Notes: generated by a model not told the origin, from the sequence alone. 64,000 bases of DNA from GW2011-AR15 sp964428335 (GCA_964428335.1 CAYRXW010000008.1:18757-82756); one strand, 5' to 3'; shown: positions 16,044-26,194, counted from the stretch's first letter. A program made the numbers and translations.

Positions 16044-18455
16044 TTACTTTTTTTTCTTCTTTTCTGTCTCTAGAACATTAAGAAGGGTCTTAACCAACGC
16101 ATCAGGTGTAACTGACAATGCTTCAATTCCGCAGCTTACAAGGAACTCGGCATAACCTGGTATTGAGCTTGGCGCATCCCCGCAGAAACCCATATGCTTC
16201 TTCTTTTTCTTTGCAACTGCGATGACACGGCTAATCAACTGCTTTACAGCCGGGTTCCTCTCATCATATATATGCGCAACAAGTTCTGAATCCCTGTCTA
16301 AACCTAATGTCAACTGCGTTAGGTCATTGCTTCCTATTGAGAACCCATCGAAAATATCAAGGAATTCTTCTGCAAGTAAGACGTTTGCCGGGATTTCGCA
16401 CATTGCATAAATCTTCAAGCCGTTTTTTCCCTGTTTCAGCCCATTTTCTGCCATTACTTTTATCACGCTTCTTCCTTCATCTAATGTCCTGCAGAAAGGA
16501 ACCATGACAATTAAGTTTGTAAGGCCCATATCATCCCTTACTTTCTTCATTGCCTTGCATTCAAGGGCAAATGCTTCCTTATACCTTTCATCATAGTACC
16601 TTGAAGCTCCTCTCCATCCAATCATTGGGTTGTCTTCAACAGGCTCAAATTCCTTTCCACCAATAAGGTTTGCATATTCATTGCTCTTGAAATCTGAAAG
16701 CCTTACAACGACATCTTTTGGATAGAATGCTGCTGCAATTGTTGCAACTCCATATGCTAGCTTATCAACAAAATACTGCGCTTTGTCCTTATATCCAAAT
16801 GTCAGCTCTGCAATCTCTTCCTTCACTCTTTTGTTTCCTAATTTATTGTAATGCAAAAGAGCCAGTGGGTGTATCTTGATGTAAGAGTTTATGATAAATT
16901 CTTCCCTTGCAAGCCCTACTCCTGCGTTTGGCAGACTTGCCAACTGGAATGCCTGCTCAGGATTTCCAATGTTCATCATGACTTTTGTCTTTGATTTCGG
17001 CAATTTTTTCAAGTCGGTCTTTACAACTTCAAATTTTAAAAGCCCGTCATAGATTAAGCCTTCGCTTCCTGCTGAGCAATCAACAGTGACTTTCTGGTTT
17101 GTCTTAACCTTTGATGTTGCTGTCATTGAGCCTACAATGCAAGGAATACCTAGTTCCCTTGAAACAATTGCTGCGTGGCATGTCCTTCCGCCCTTGTCTG
17201 TAACAATTGCTGAGGCAATCTTCATAATTGGCTCCCAGTCTGGATCTGTCATCTCAGTCACAAGAACTTCGCCTTTCCTGAACTTATTTATGTCTTTGAC
17301 ACTCCTTATGACATGAGCTTCTCCTTGGCCAATCTTTTCACCTACACTTCTTCCTGTAGCCAATACCTTGCCATGTGATTTCAGCACATATTTCTCTAAA
17401 GTGTCAACATTCTTTGTGCTGTGGACCGTCTCAGGCCTTGCCTGGACAATAAACAATTGCCCTGTCTGGCCATCTTTTGCCCATTCCATATCCATCGGCT
17501 TGAAGTGTCCTGCTTTTTTTGAATAATGGTCTTCGATTATGCATGCCCATTTTGCCAAAAGAAGGATTTCCTTATCATCCAAAACAAACTTGTGCCTCAT
17601 CTCATCTGATACAGGGATTGTCTTTACTGGCCTTCCTCCCTCATTTGTATAGACCATCATAATCTTCTTTGCGCCGACTTCTTTTGCAATTATCGCATTC
17701 TTTCCCTGCTTTAATGTCGGCTTGAACACATAGAACTCATCCGGATTGACTGATCCCTGTACAACTGTCTCACCAAGACCATATGCGCCTGTGATGAACA
17801 CAGCATCCTTGAATCCTGATTCTGTATCAATTGAAAACATGACACCAGAACATGCCTTATCGCTTCTTACCATCTTCTGCACTGCTATTGAAAGCCCGAT
17901 TGAGAAATGGTCAAATCCTTTGTCTACCCTATATGAAATTGCCCTGTCTGTAAATAATGATGCGAAGCAGTCCATGCATGCTTTCTCAAGAGCCATTGCT
18001 CCTCTTATGTTCAGGTAAGTTTCCTGCTGCCCTGCAAAACTTGCATCAGGAAGGTCTTCTGCTGTTGCTGAACTTCTTACTGCAACATCAACTAGTGCAG
18101 TCTTATACTGCTTTGAAAGTTTCTGGTAATTCTCAATTATGAGCTTCCTTAGTTCAGGAGGCATGTGTGCTTCCCTAATCAATTTCCTGACTTTACTTCC
18201 TCTTTCCTGCAGGTTATGCATGTTTCTTGTATCAAGATCGCTTAAAATATCCTTGATTTTTTTCTTAATTCCTGCTTTCTCTAAAATATAGAAATATGAT
18301 TTTGCTGTTATTGCAAACCCGTTTGGGATATTAACTCCCTTGCTATTTAGGAGCCTATACATCTCCCCAAGTGAAGCGTTCTTCCCCCCGACTAAAGGAA
18401 CATCTTCAATACCTAGCTCATTAAACCATAGAACAAATGCTGATTTTTTATCCAT
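16044..18455 (-). CDS. ppsA: Phosphoenolpyruvate synthase
   Basis: 803 residues, the normal length. It converts pyruvate and ATP to PEP, AMP and phosphate. The N-terminal ATP-binding part starts with VPLVGGKNASLGEMYRLL and contains SSATAEDLPDASFAGQQETY. The swivelling phosphohistidine domain has GGRTCHAAIVSRELGIPCIVG near residue 427, whose His carries the phosphate. The C-terminal PEP/pyruvate barrel includes GFSIGSNDLTQLTLGLDRDS and the catalytic-Cys segment HMGFCGDAPS. GAGGTGTG lies just before the ATG. With PGK it suggests a gluconeogenic or lower glycolytic trunk. Confidence 0.97.
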   Translation of the reverse strand: MDKKSAFVLWFNELGIEDVPLVGGKNASLGEMYRLLNSKGVNIPNGFAITAKSYFYILEKAGIKKKIKDILSDLDTRNMHNLQERGSKVRKLIREAHMPPELRKLIIENYQKLSKQYKTALVDVAVRSSATAEDLPDASFAGQQETYLNIRGAMALEKACMDCFASLFTDRAISYRVDKGFDHFSIGLSIAVQKMVRSDKACSGVMFSIDTESGFKDAVFITGAYGLGETVVQGSVNPDEFYVFKPTLKQGKNAIIAKEVGAKKIMMVYTNEGGRPVKTIPVSDEMRHKFVLDDKEILLLAKWACIIEDHYSKKAGHFKPMDMEWAKDGQTGQLFIVQARPETVHSTKNVDTLEKYVLKSHGKVLATGRSVGEKIGQGEAHVIRSVKDINKFRKGEVLVTEMTDPDWEPIMKIASAIVTDKGGRTCHAAIVSRELGIPCIVGSMTATSKVKTNQKVTVDCSAGSEGLIYDGLLKFEVVKTDLKKLPKSKTKVMMNIGNPEQAFQLASLPNAGVGLAREEFIINSYIKIHPLALLHYNKLGNKRVKEEIAELTFGYKDKAQYFVDKLAYGVATIAAAFYPKDVVVRLSDFKSNEYANLIGGKEFEPVEDNPMIGWRGASRYYDERYKEAFALECKAMKKVRDDMGLTNLIVMVPFCRTLDEGRSVIKVMAENGLKQGKNGLKIYAMCEIPANVLLAEEFLDIFDGFSIGSNDLTQLTLGLDRDSELVAHIYDERNPAVKQLISRVIAVAKKKKKHMGFCGDAPSSIPGYAEFLVSCGIEALSVTPDALVKTLLNVLETEKKKKK

Positions 18456-18521
18456 AAACTCACACCTCTTAATGGTGTTTTTTAAGAGGAAGTGGTTTAT
18501 ATAGGTTTTGAAAGTTAAAAA

Positions 18522-19127
18522 CTAAAGCTGTTTTTCAATTCTCCAGCAACCAACCTTCACATCATACCTTTTTTTTGTATGGAAATCCTGGGTCTTCTTC
18601 AGGGGGAAATCAAACTTGAAGAAATGAGTCACCTTAAACCCTTTTTCCTTTGAAAGCTTGTCAATGAAACTGTCTGATTCTATTTTATGAAAGCTATAGA
18701 TCACTTTTGCAAGCCTGAATGCCTGCTCCAAAAAGATCCTGTCTGCATGCTCGCTCTGTACGCCAAATGGCGGGTTTTGGAATATAACATCCACCTCCTG
18801 ATTAAAGTCCCTTACATCTTTATTATATATCTCGCCTTTTAATTCCATTAGTTTAAGATTCTCTTCAAGCTGCTTCAGCGCATATTTGTCTATATCTACA
18901 AAATATACTTTTTCAGGAATGAATTGCAGGCATCCAATCCCTAGTATCCCTGTGCCGCATCCTAAATCTGCAATCCTTTTTCCCCTTATATCCCCATTCA
19001 TGTCAGCAAACCATAGCACTTCAGCAGCTATCTCGCTATCAGTCGGATACTGTTCAAGCCTTGCCGAAGGTTTCTGAAAAACTGATAGCCTGGACAAAAT
19101 GACTGCCAGCTGTTTTTTTGAATTCAT
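18522..19127 (-). CDS. METTL5-like N6-adenine RNA methyltransferase
   Basis: 201 residues. IADLGCGTGILGIG at about 52-65 is the SAM loop and NPPFG, near residue 118, is the catalytic [ND]PP[YF] motif for amino-methylation of adenine. The N-terminal KPSARLEQYPTDSEIAAEVLW segment and the size match archaeal homologues of METTL5, which methylates an adenine of small-subunit rRNA in eukaryotes. The archaeal target is inferred. It is the second gene on this strand, upstream of PEP synthase, with a 66-base gap containing a separate promoter. Confidence 0.88.
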   Translation of the reverse strand: MNSKKQLAVILSRLSVFQKPSARLEQYPTDSEIAAEVLWFADMNGDIRGKRIADLGCGTGILGIGCLQFIPEKVYFVDIDKYALKQLEENLKLMELKGEIYNKDVRDFNQEVDVIFQNPPFGVQSEHADRIFLEQAFRLAKVIYSFHKIESDSFIDKLSKEKGFKVTHFFKFDFPLKKTQDFHTKKRYDVKVGCWRIEKQL

Positions 19128-19182
19128 TCCAGAATGTAAACAACCACAGATTTAAAAATTTTAACCATATCCCACAGGTATT

Positions 19183-19659
19183 ATGGCTGATTCAAAAGAT
19201 AAGCAAATAAAAGAAGCATTCAGGAAGATAAAAGAGGAGATGACTGACCATCTGGAAGCCATAAATGCAAACACTGAAGAGATAAATGCAAATTATTCTT
19301 ATGCACAGGAATTAGAGAAGATGATTGCAAAGCTTAAGGAAAGGATTGATGACCTGGAAACTAAGCTGAATGAAAAAACAGCTGTAAAAACCAACGAAGA
19401 GCTTAGGAAGATAAAATTAAGCCCTAAGGAAAAAGAAGTTTTTTTGATGCTTTATGAAGAAAAAGGCGAGCTTTTGGATTATAAGAAAATAGCCAGGAGC
19501 CTTGGACTGACAAGCGAAATAATAAGAAGGATTGTTTCAGGGATTATAGATAAGGGAATCCCTATTGTCAAGAAAGAATTTGATGGCCATGTTTACCTTA
19601 TGATTGATTCTGGTTTTAGGAACTTGCAGGCAAAAGAAAACCTGATAAGCTTTCAGTAA
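19183..19659 (+). CDS. Coiled-coil plus winged-helix protein
   Basis: 158 residues. Residues about 1-75 are a heptad-type coiled coil (EEINANYSYAQELEKMIAKL). Residues about 82-150 look like a winged HTH (SPKEKEVFLMLYEEKGELLDY, then IARSLGLTSEIIRRIVSGII). It heads a run of five co-directional genes ending at 23669: this protein, a 708-residue coiled coil and three related membrane proteins. It might be a transcription factor for the run or a structural adaptor. No named family recognised. Confidence 0.78.
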   Translation: MADSKDKQIKEAFRKIKEEMTDHLEAINANTEEINANYSYAQELEKMIAKLKERIDDLETKLNEKTAVKTNEELRKIKLSPKEKEVFLMLYEEKGELLDYKKIARSLGLTSEIIRRIVSGIIDKGIPIVKKEFDGHVYLMIDSGFRNLQAKENLISFQ

Positions 19660-19691
19660 AATTTATATAGCATATATCTCTAATTTTTATA

Positions 19692-21818
19692 ATGCTCTTT
19701 GGAAAACCTATCAGCGCAAAGCTTTCTGACCTTAAGGAAGAAGTGGAAAAGTCTGATAACCTTGAAGCTGAGTTTAAAAAAACCACGAAATCTGCAAATG
19801 ATATCTTCAGAAAAAAATTTAATGTGGTATATAAGTTCACATATGAGGATCTGAAGCATGAGATAATGCAAAAAGATTCTCCTGAAAGAAAATATGCTTC
19901 AAAAATCTGCGACCTGCTAAACAATATTGAGTTTGACAGGACAAAGCTGACAAAGAATAACCTGATTGATATCTGTGAAATGTTAAAAAACCTATCAGAC
20001 GGCAAAATAATGATTGAGATTGAGCCTTTGAAAGAAGAAATGTTTGCTCCGCCTCAGATGCAAACTCCTCAGCTTATTGATTTACCTGCTTTTTCAGTTG
20101 ACCTAAATAGCGAAATAAATTCTTTAATGGAAAACCTCAAGCAGAACAAAACTGAACTGGATAACCAGCTAAAGCTTATTGAAGAAGAAAAAGACATCCT
20201 AAAAAGAGAACAAAAACTACCAAAGTTCAAGTCAAAAAAGAAAGTTGATGAAGAGCTTGAAAGTTTGGAAACCAAAAAGAAAGAACTTGAGAAAAAAGAA
20301 GAAGCAATTGATGAAAAACTCCTTGAAATAAAAAAGATTGAATATGAGATAGATGAACATGCAAAAAAACTCAGTGCTGATGATTTAGCATTGAAGGAAA
20401 AAGAGGATTTTATAATATCAAAGGAAAAATTAATTGAAGAGATTAGAAAAGATTTCAAGGTAAAATATGACGATACATTAAAGGAAATTGAAGAATTAAA
20501 AAAAGACCTAAAAGACAAAGAAGAAAGCTTTCTTGGGCTTCAAAAATTCTATCAAAAAAGAGAAGAGAAGCTTTTTTTGGAAGAAAATAATCTTCTTGAA
20601 GAAAAAAGAAGGTATGGAAAAACTGTCTCAGGGTTGATTGGCAATCATATTAATATTGCAAAGGAGGATATTGAAAAGACGCAAGCTGAGATTTTATCAT
20701 TAAAATCTAAAATTCAGAAAGCCGATGAATCTTTTAAGGAATATTCAAAGAACCAGAAGAAGCTGATGCATGAGAAAGATATGCTAAGAAAAACCCTTGA
20801 TGGGAAGAAAAAATATTTCAGCGAGATTGAAAAGGATTTCTCAAAAAAAGACCTTGAATTCCAGAGCCTTGAAAAAGATATTCTGAAGAGACAGGAAAAA
20901 GCCGCGAAGCTTGAGCAAAAGCTGCATGATTATGAAACACATATAACTAAGGCAGAAGAAGACGCAAGAAAAAAACACCATGAGCTGGAACTAAAGGAGC
21001 TTGATTTGAGAGCTATTGACAAGCAGATAGGAAGGATGCAGTTTGACATGAAAAACCAGAAGCTAAGGCTTGATACAAGGGAAAAATACTTGCAAAAGAG
21101 GCTTGATTCATTTGAAGAATTAAGAAAAGACATAAAAAACCAGATTGCTGCTGAAAAAAGAGCAGTAGCAAGGCTGGAGGAAAAGCTTTATAACAGGGGC
21201 AATAAGGTGAACAGAAGGCTTAGGGCAGCTGAGACTGAAGAAGAGAACTATGATTCTATAATAAAAGGGGTTTACAGCAATGCAGATAACGAAAGCCAAT
21301 ATTCTGAAGATGACACTCTTGAGGAATTTGACGAGCCTTATGAAGTTGCAAAAATAACAGAAGAAAAAACAGATGAAACAAAGCAGGTTGTAAATGAGAT
21401 AACTGTGACACATCTCCCTGATACCAGAATTGGAAACCCAAGCTACCTTGATATCCTGAGGTTGATAAATATTGCAAAGGATTCACTTGAAAAAAGCATG
21501 GCTGACAGGGCAAAAGGGTGTTATGTTGAAATCATAAAGCTGTTTGATGACCTATCTGAGCAGGATAAAGACGAGTTGTATAGCATGATTACTGAAGTCT
21601 TCAGGACAAAAGGGAGTTATATAAGAGTAATAAGCGAGAAGATTGAATCCCTCCTGACACAATTCAATTCTGCAGTAGAAAGGGGAGACATGGTCTCGTC
21701 CTCGCATATATATTCAATGCTCCAGCAAAAGTATCTTGCCTTGCCAAAGGAAGACAAGCCAAGGTATTACAATAAGATTATGGAAGTATATAACAGCGCA
21801 GCGCTTGCGCAGGTTTAG
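19692..21818 (+). CDS. Large coiled-coil protein
   Basis: 708 residues. After a short globular N-terminus (about 1-110), residues about 150-520 are an almost unbroken Glu/Lys-rich coiled coil. An acidic linker (QYSEDDTLEEFDEPYE) and a helical C-terminal domain of about 130 residues (SYLDILRLINIAKDSLEKSM) follow. There is no membrane helix or ATPase motif, so it is not a complete SMC/Rad50 protein. TTTATATAGC at about 19662-19671 is a TATA box close to the ATG. It is followed by three paralogous membrane proteins, so it may form a filament or scaffold on the membrane. Inferred only. Confidence 0.82.
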   Translation: MLFGKPISAKLSDLKEEVEKSDNLEAEFKKTTKSANDIFRKKFNVVYKFTYEDLKHEIMQKDSPERKYASKICDLLNNIEFDRTKLTKNNLIDICEMLKNLSDGKIMIEIEPLKEEMFAPPQMQTPQLIDLPAFSVDLNSEINSLMENLKQNKTELDNQLKLIEEEKDILKREQKLPKFKSKKKVDEELESLETKKKELEKKEEAIDEKLLEIKKIEYEIDEHAKKLSADDLALKEKEDFIISKEKLIEEIRKDFKVKYDDTLKEIEELKKDLKDKEESFLGLQKFYQKREEKLFLEENNLLEEKRRYGKTVSGLIGNHINIAKEDIEKTQAEILSLKSKIQKADESFKEYSKNQKKLMHEKDMLRKTLDGKKKYFSEIEKDFSKKDLEFQSLEKDILKRQEKAAKLEQKLHDYETHITKAEEDARKKHHELELKELDLRAIDKQIGRMQFDMKNQKLRLDTREKYLQKRLDSFEELRKDIKNQIAAEKRAVARLEEKLYNRGNKVNRRLRAAETEEENYDSIIKGVYSNADNESQYSEDDTLEEFDEPYEVAKITEEKTDETKQVVNEITVTHLPDTRIGNPSYLDILRLINIAKDSLEKSMADRAKGCYVEIIKLFDDLSEQDKDELYSMITEVFRTKGSYIRVISEKIESLLTQFNSAVERGDMVSSSHIYSMLQQKYLALPKEDKPRYYNKIMEVYNSAALAQV

Positions 21819-21873
21819 GAATTTAAAGTTTTGCTGCGAATAATCAAAACATTTAAATAGCAATTTTAACTTA

Positions 21874-22509
21874 ATGTATACCAATATGGCAGATTATACT
21901 TCTCCGTTCACAACAGGTATCCAGTTTCTGGACCGATTAGGAGTCTATGAAGTATTATTACCTTTCCTTCTGATATTCACGCTTGTTTTCGCAATTTTAG
22001 AGAAAACAAAAATATTTGGGACTGAAGAAGTCCATGGCCACCATATGGCCAAGAAGAACCTTAATTCAATGTTTGCTTTTGTGACTGCTTTCCTTGTAGT
22101 TGCATCTTCACGACTTGTTGCTGCAGTGAATGAAGCCGTTGCAAACATGACAATATTATTACTTCTGGGTTTCTGTTTCCTGCTTTTAGGAGGAGTTTTC
22201 CATACAGGAGAAAAAGAATACCAGGCAAAAGAATGGAAAGGCCTGTTCATGATAATCATGTTTGCAGGAATACTGCTGATATTCTTGCACGCGATAAAAA
22301 CAAAAGAAGGAACACCATGGCTTTACTTTGCATGGAACTTTATTGTAAGGAACATGGACACAGGTGCTATGGCAGCACTCATACTTACACTGTTGATTGT
22401 AGGTGTCATGGGATATTTAACCGGAAAGCCGGGAGAAGGATCATTTGGACTTAGCGGATCAAAAAAAGATGAAGGAGGCGGAGGAGGAGACTCCCACGGC
22501 CACCACTGA
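21874..22509 (+). CDS. Membrane protein, trio paralogue 1, with Gly/His-rich tail
   Basis: 211 residues, four to five membrane helices and a cytosolic or exposed tail rich in Gly and ending HGHH. The first helix reads VLLPFLLIFTLVFAILEKTKIFG, almost repeated in the next gene (VLLPFILIFTIAFAVLQKSKILG) and recognisably in the third. A TTTAAATAG box is at about 21852-21860. The ATG at 21874 or at 21886 could be the start; I give the longer form. No named family recognised. Three different paralogues in one operon suggest a hetero-oligomeric membrane complex. Confidence 0.83.
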   Translation: MYTNMADYTSPFTTGIQFLDRLGVYEVLLPFLLIFTLVFAILEKTKIFGTEEVHGHHMAKKNLNSMFAFVTAFLVVASSRLVAAVNEAVANMTILLLLGFCFLLLGGVFHTGEKEYQAKEWKGLFMIIMFAGILLIFLHAIKTKEGTPWLYFAWNFIVRNMDTGAMAALILTLLIVGVMGYLTGKPGEGSFGLSGSKKDEGGGGGDSHGHH

Positions 22510-22521
22510 GGTGTATAAACA

Positions 22522-23106
22522 ATGGCAATTTTTACTGACGCAATTTTAGCATTAGAAAGCATGGGATTACTTGACGTCCTGCTTCCGTTCATACTTATAT
22601 TCACAATAGCATTTGCGGTTCTTCAGAAATCTAAGATTTTGGGCATGAATGCTTATAGGTTCAATGTCGGGGTTGCTTTTGTATTGGCACTTGCTGCTAT
22701 AATCCCACATATCACAGGAAATGGACCTGATGTTGTAAAGATAATAAATCAGGCACTTCCAAACATATCACTGCTTATGATTGCATCAATGATGACTTTG
22801 CTTTTGATTGGGGTATTTGGAAACGACATAAATATTGCAGGGACAAACCTTGCATCAATTGTAGTACTATTTGCAGTCCTTGCAGTAGGCTATACTTTCA
22901 TTGCTGCTGCCGGATACTGGAACCTTCCAAACTATCTTGACCAGGAAACAATGAATCTTTTGATTGCTATAATAATATTTGGAGTGATTGTCAACTTTAT
23001 TACAGCTGACCCATCACAAAAGAAGAAAGATGAAGGGTTCGGGCACTTCTTTAAAGGTATGGGAGATGTGCTCGGTAAAGGAGGCCATGGAGACCACGGG
23101 CATTAA
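22522..23106 (+). CDS. Membrane protein, trio paralogue 2, with Gly/His-rich tail
   Basis: 194 residues, four to five helices, homologous along its length to its upstream neighbour: the VLLPFILIFT-FAVLQKSKI-G helix, a central NISLLM helix, then GVFG, and a tail GKGGHGDHGH. It starts 13 bases after the preceding stop, so the two are co-translated. The His-rich ends might bind a metal or cap an exposed tail; that is inference. No transport or enzymatic motif is visible. Confidence 0.83.
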   Translation: MAIFTDAILALESMGLLDVLLPFILIFTIAFAVLQKSKILGMNAYRFNVGVAFVLALAAIIPHITGNGPDVVKIINQALPNISLLMIASMMTLLLIGVFGNDINIAGTNLASIVVLFAVLAVGYTFIAAAGYWNLPNYLDQETMNLLIAIIIFGVIVNFITADPSQKKKDEGFGHFFKGMGDVLGKGGHGDHGH

Positions 23107-23108
23107 AC

Positions 23109-23669
23109 ATGGCATCACTCCTTGACATTTCCTTATTAAATTATTTTTCAGATATTTTTGTAATCATACTTATATTTACAGCAACATATGCAATATTGAT
23201 TGCTAAAGGTGTTTTTGGAGGAGATAAAGGCCTAAATGCTGCAATAGCATTTTCCATTTCAATAGTTTTCATATTTTCAAAAGACGCCATAACTATAGTA
23301 AAAAATACTGTTCCATGGTTCATAATTATGATGCTTGTCATGACACTATTGCTTCTTGTGACAAAATCATTTGGTGGTGGCTGGTCAGCCTTGATAAACG
23401 AGAGTCTTGGAACCTATATTCTTGTTATAGGGATAATAATCCTTGTAATTAATATCGGACTAAGTTTTGGTCAGAATGTTGGGCCTTATTTGGGGTCCAA
23501 TGGCACAATTGACCCAGACAATGTTGCTATGGGAGATTCTGCAGATGTAGCATCTGATAATTTTGCACAAAACTTTTCAGCAACTCTTTTTCATCCAAAA
23601 GTCCTTGCTATGATACTTGTGATAATTGTATCTATATTCTCTGTAATGCTTATAGGATACTGGATATAA
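23109..23669 (+). CDS. Membrane protein, trio paralogue 3
   Basis: 186 residues, four to five helices, the most diverged of the trio: IFVIILIFTATYAILIAKGVFG corresponds to the first conserved helix, followed by a shared N-x-A-x-AF segment (LNAAIAFSIS). An insertion of about 35 polar residues (GSNGTIDPDNVAMGDSADV) precedes the last helix, and the Gly/His-rich tail is missing. It starts two bases after the previous stop. No function can be assigned beyond being part of this membrane locus. Confidence 0.82.
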   Translation: MASLLDISLLNYFSDIFVIILIFTATYAILIAKGVFGGDKGLNAAIAFSISIVFIFSKDAITIVKNTVPWFIIMMLVMTLLLLVTKSFGGGWSALINESLGTYILVIGIIILVINIGLSFGQNVGPYLGSNGTIDPDNVAMGDSADVASDNFAQNFSATLFHPKVLAMILVIIVSIFSVMLIGYWI

Positions 23670-23707
23670 GATTATATTTTTTATTTGAATAAAAATAAGA
23701 AATAAAA

Positions 23708-26188
23708 TCAGAAACTCACGTCGAATTCCCCTTCCTCAAACTCTATATCTTTTACAATTGATATTGCCGAAATATCCTTAAGGAGAGTTTCCAAAAGCAG
23801 CCGTTGTTCCTTTGAACATTTTATCAGCATCGAAGAAAGCCCTTCTTTTAGCGATATCTGCTTCTCTGATTTATGTTTCCTGACCTGGGATATAATTTCA
23901 ACAGCCAAGTCCCCTGCTTTTTCTGCAGTCTCATCTAGCAAGTCCTGATTATATTGCGGCCAGCTTGATTGATGTATACTTTTCTTTCCTTCTTTTGATG
24001 CAAAATACCCAGAATACAATTCCTCTGTGATAAAAGGCATTATAGGCGCAATCAGCTTTAATATATTAAGCAACCCTTCATACAGCCCATATTTTGCAGA
24101 GTATATTTCTGTCTCTGAATGGTTTTCAATATTATATAACCTGTCTTTCACGAATTCCAGGTAATTATCGCAGAATATTTTCCAAAAGAAAACTTCAACT
24201 TCCAGCTTTGCTTTTGAATACTCATAATTTTCCATATACGCTGTTGCATTCTTTATGACTTTCTGAAGCTTTGTCAAAAGCCACTTATCCATGACTTCAA
24301 GCTCATGATTCTGGTAGGAAAAGCCTTCAAGATGCATAATAACGAATTTTGATGCATTAAAGAGCTTATTCACCATCTTATTTCCTGTAACAAGGTCTTT
24401 TTCCTGGAAAGGCAGATCATCCCCAAGTTTTGAGCCTGCTGCCCAAAATCTAAGGGCATCTGCATTGTATTTCAATATCATCTCCTGCGGCGCAATTGTG
24501 TTTCCCTTGCTCTTTGACATCTTTTTTCCATGTGGGTCAAGCGCCCAGCCTGAAATCATGATATTTTCCCATGGTATCTTCTCATGGTGAAGGTATGATT
24601 TTACAACAGTATTAAAAAGCCAGAAAGTGATTATGTCGTGCGCCTGCGGCCTTAGTGACATTGTTTCCAGTTTTTTATAGACTTCTTCATCCTTAAAAAG
24701 CTCTTTTGCAAGTTGTGGGCTAAGTGAAGATGTTGCCCATGTGTCCAGTACATCTTTCTCTGCTAAAAACTCAGAGCTTCCGCAGCTGCATTTTTTTGGC
24801 TTATCTTTAAGTGGGTCAACTGGCAAGTCTTTCTCATCTGCCAGAACTATTTCACTGCACTTTGAGCATGTCCAAAGTGGGAAAGGAACCCCAAAATGCC
24901 TCTGCCTTGAAATGCACCAGTCCCACTTTAATCCAAGTATCCAGTTATCGTATCTTGCTTTCATATGAGCCGGATACCATGTCATCTTATTCCCCTGCTC
25001 AAGGAGCTTTTCTTTCAAATCAAGTATCCTGATAAACCATTGCTCTGTTGCAACATATTCAATATCTGTACCGCATCTCTCGTGGGTATTTACAACATGC
25101 TCGATATGGTCTTTCCTAATAAGGAAACCTTGGCTTTCCAGATCAATCAACGACTGTTTTCTTGCCTCTTCGCTTGTCATCCCTTTATAATTTCCTGACA
25201 GCTCATTATACCTGCCATCCATTCCCATGACATTTATTGCCTTTGCGTCAGGGTGCCTTACCATCCATTCAATGCAATCCATCCCTCCATATGTGCAATA
25301 GTAAACAACACCTGTGCCATACTGTGTCTCTGTAAGGTCGTCATGGCTTAGCTTCACGATAATGTTTGAGATTGGAACTGTTACTTTTTTACCAACAAGT
25401 TCCTTGCCTTTGAATTCCTTTTCTATTGTATAATCCTTAAACTTCTCCAGTGAATCTTTGCTTACAATAAAATGCTCATTATTAATCTTAATTTTTACGT
25501 AAATCCCATTTTCATTTATGCTCATGCCTACACATGCATATAGCAGTTCAGGCCTTGTTGTTGCATAGATTATGAAAGAGCCATCTTCCATCTTTGCCTT
25601 CAGATAATTTAATGTTGATTTTGATTTCTTGTCATCCATTTCAACCTGGGCAATTGCTGTCCTGCAAAGCGGGCAGAATATTATAGGGGCAAATTTCTTG
25701 TATATCCTTCCTTTTTTATACAGCTCAATAAAAGACCTTTGGGAAATCTTCCTGCAGTGGTCGTTTATTGTCGAATAGAATAAAGAATAATCACAGCTGA
25801 TGCCGACATTTTTCCAATCCTGTACAAAATCCGGCCTTATCTCATTAAGGGTTTCTAAGCATAATTTGATGAATTCATCTCTCTGCATCTTTTTTGAATT
25901 GACATTTTTTAGTTTCTCTACTAGTTTTTCAGTTGCAAGACCATTATCATCTGTCCCAAAAGGATAGAACATGTTGAAGCCCTTCATCCTCTTATAACGG
26001 GCAATGAAATCCATCTGCGAGAATGAGAATGAATGCCCTAAGTGCATCTTTCCAGATACAGTCGGAGGAGGAGTGTCTATTGAAAAAATCTCTTTTTGCT
26101 CATCATCCTTATCAAAAGCATAGACGTTTTCTTTTTCCCAGTATTCTAACCATTTCTTTTCTGCTATTTTAGGATCATATCTTTCCAT
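23708..26188 (-). CDS. valS: Valyl-tRNA synthetase
   Basis: 826 residues from the ATG at 26186-26188. An in-frame GTG at 26209 would add seven residues, but GAGGTGTG at 26195-26202 is an ideal ribosome site for the ATG, so I prefer the shorter form. Class I signatures are present: TPPPTVSGKMHLGHSFSF (HIGH motif) near residue 45 and KKMSKSKGN (KMSKS) near 557. The editing (CP1) insert lies between, with CxxC zinc elements (FCPLCR; CSKC with CSCGSS). It charges tRNA-Val with valine and edits mischarged threonine. The C-terminal helical domain lacks a long coiled coil, as in archaea. Confidence 0.97.
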   Translation of the reverse strand: MERYDPKIAEKKWLEYWEKENVYAFDKDDEQKEIFSIDTPPPTVSGKMHLGHSFSFSQMDFIARYKRMKGFNMFYPFGTDDNGLATEKLVEKLKNVNSKKMQRDEFIKLCLETLNEIRPDFVQDWKNVGISCDYSLFYSTINDHCRKISQRSFIELYKKGRIYKKFAPIIFCPLCRTAIAQVEMDDKKSKSTLNYLKAKMEDGSFIIYATTRPELLYACVGMSINENGIYVKIKINNEHFIVSKDSLEKFKDYTIEKEFKGKELVGKKVTVPISNIIVKLSHDDLTETQYGTGVVYYCTYGGMDCIEWMVRHPDAKAINVMGMDGRYNELSGNYKGMTSEEARKQSLIDLESQGFLIRKDHIEHVVNTHERCGTDIEYVATEQWFIRILDLKEKLLEQGNKMTWYPAHMKARYDNWILGLKWDWCISRQRHFGVPFPLWTCSKCSEIVLADEKDLPVDPLKDKPKKCSCGSSEFLAEKDVLDTWATSSLSPQLAKELFKDEEVYKKLETMSLRPQAHDIITFWLFNTVVKSYLHHEKIPWENIMISGWALDPHGKKMSKSKGNTIAPQEMILKYNADALRFWAAGSKLGDDLPFQEKDLVTGNKMVNKLFNASKFVIMHLEGFSYQNHELEVMDKWLLTKLQKVIKNATAYMENYEYSKAKLEVEVFFWKIFCDNYLEFVKDRLYNIENHSETEIYSAKYGLYEGLLNILKLIAPIMPFITEELYSGYFASKEGKKSIHQSSWPQYNQDLLDETAEKAGDLAVEIISQVRKHKSEKQISLKEGLSSMLIKCSKEQRLLLETLLKDISAISIVKDIEFEEGEFDVSF

Positions 26189-26194
26189 AATGAA

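Noticed and set aside
20069..21513. Minus-strand Ser/Phe-rich frames opposite the large coiled-coil gene
   Set aside because: They mirror Glu/Lys codons of the coiled coil and have the low-complexity look of antisense frames.
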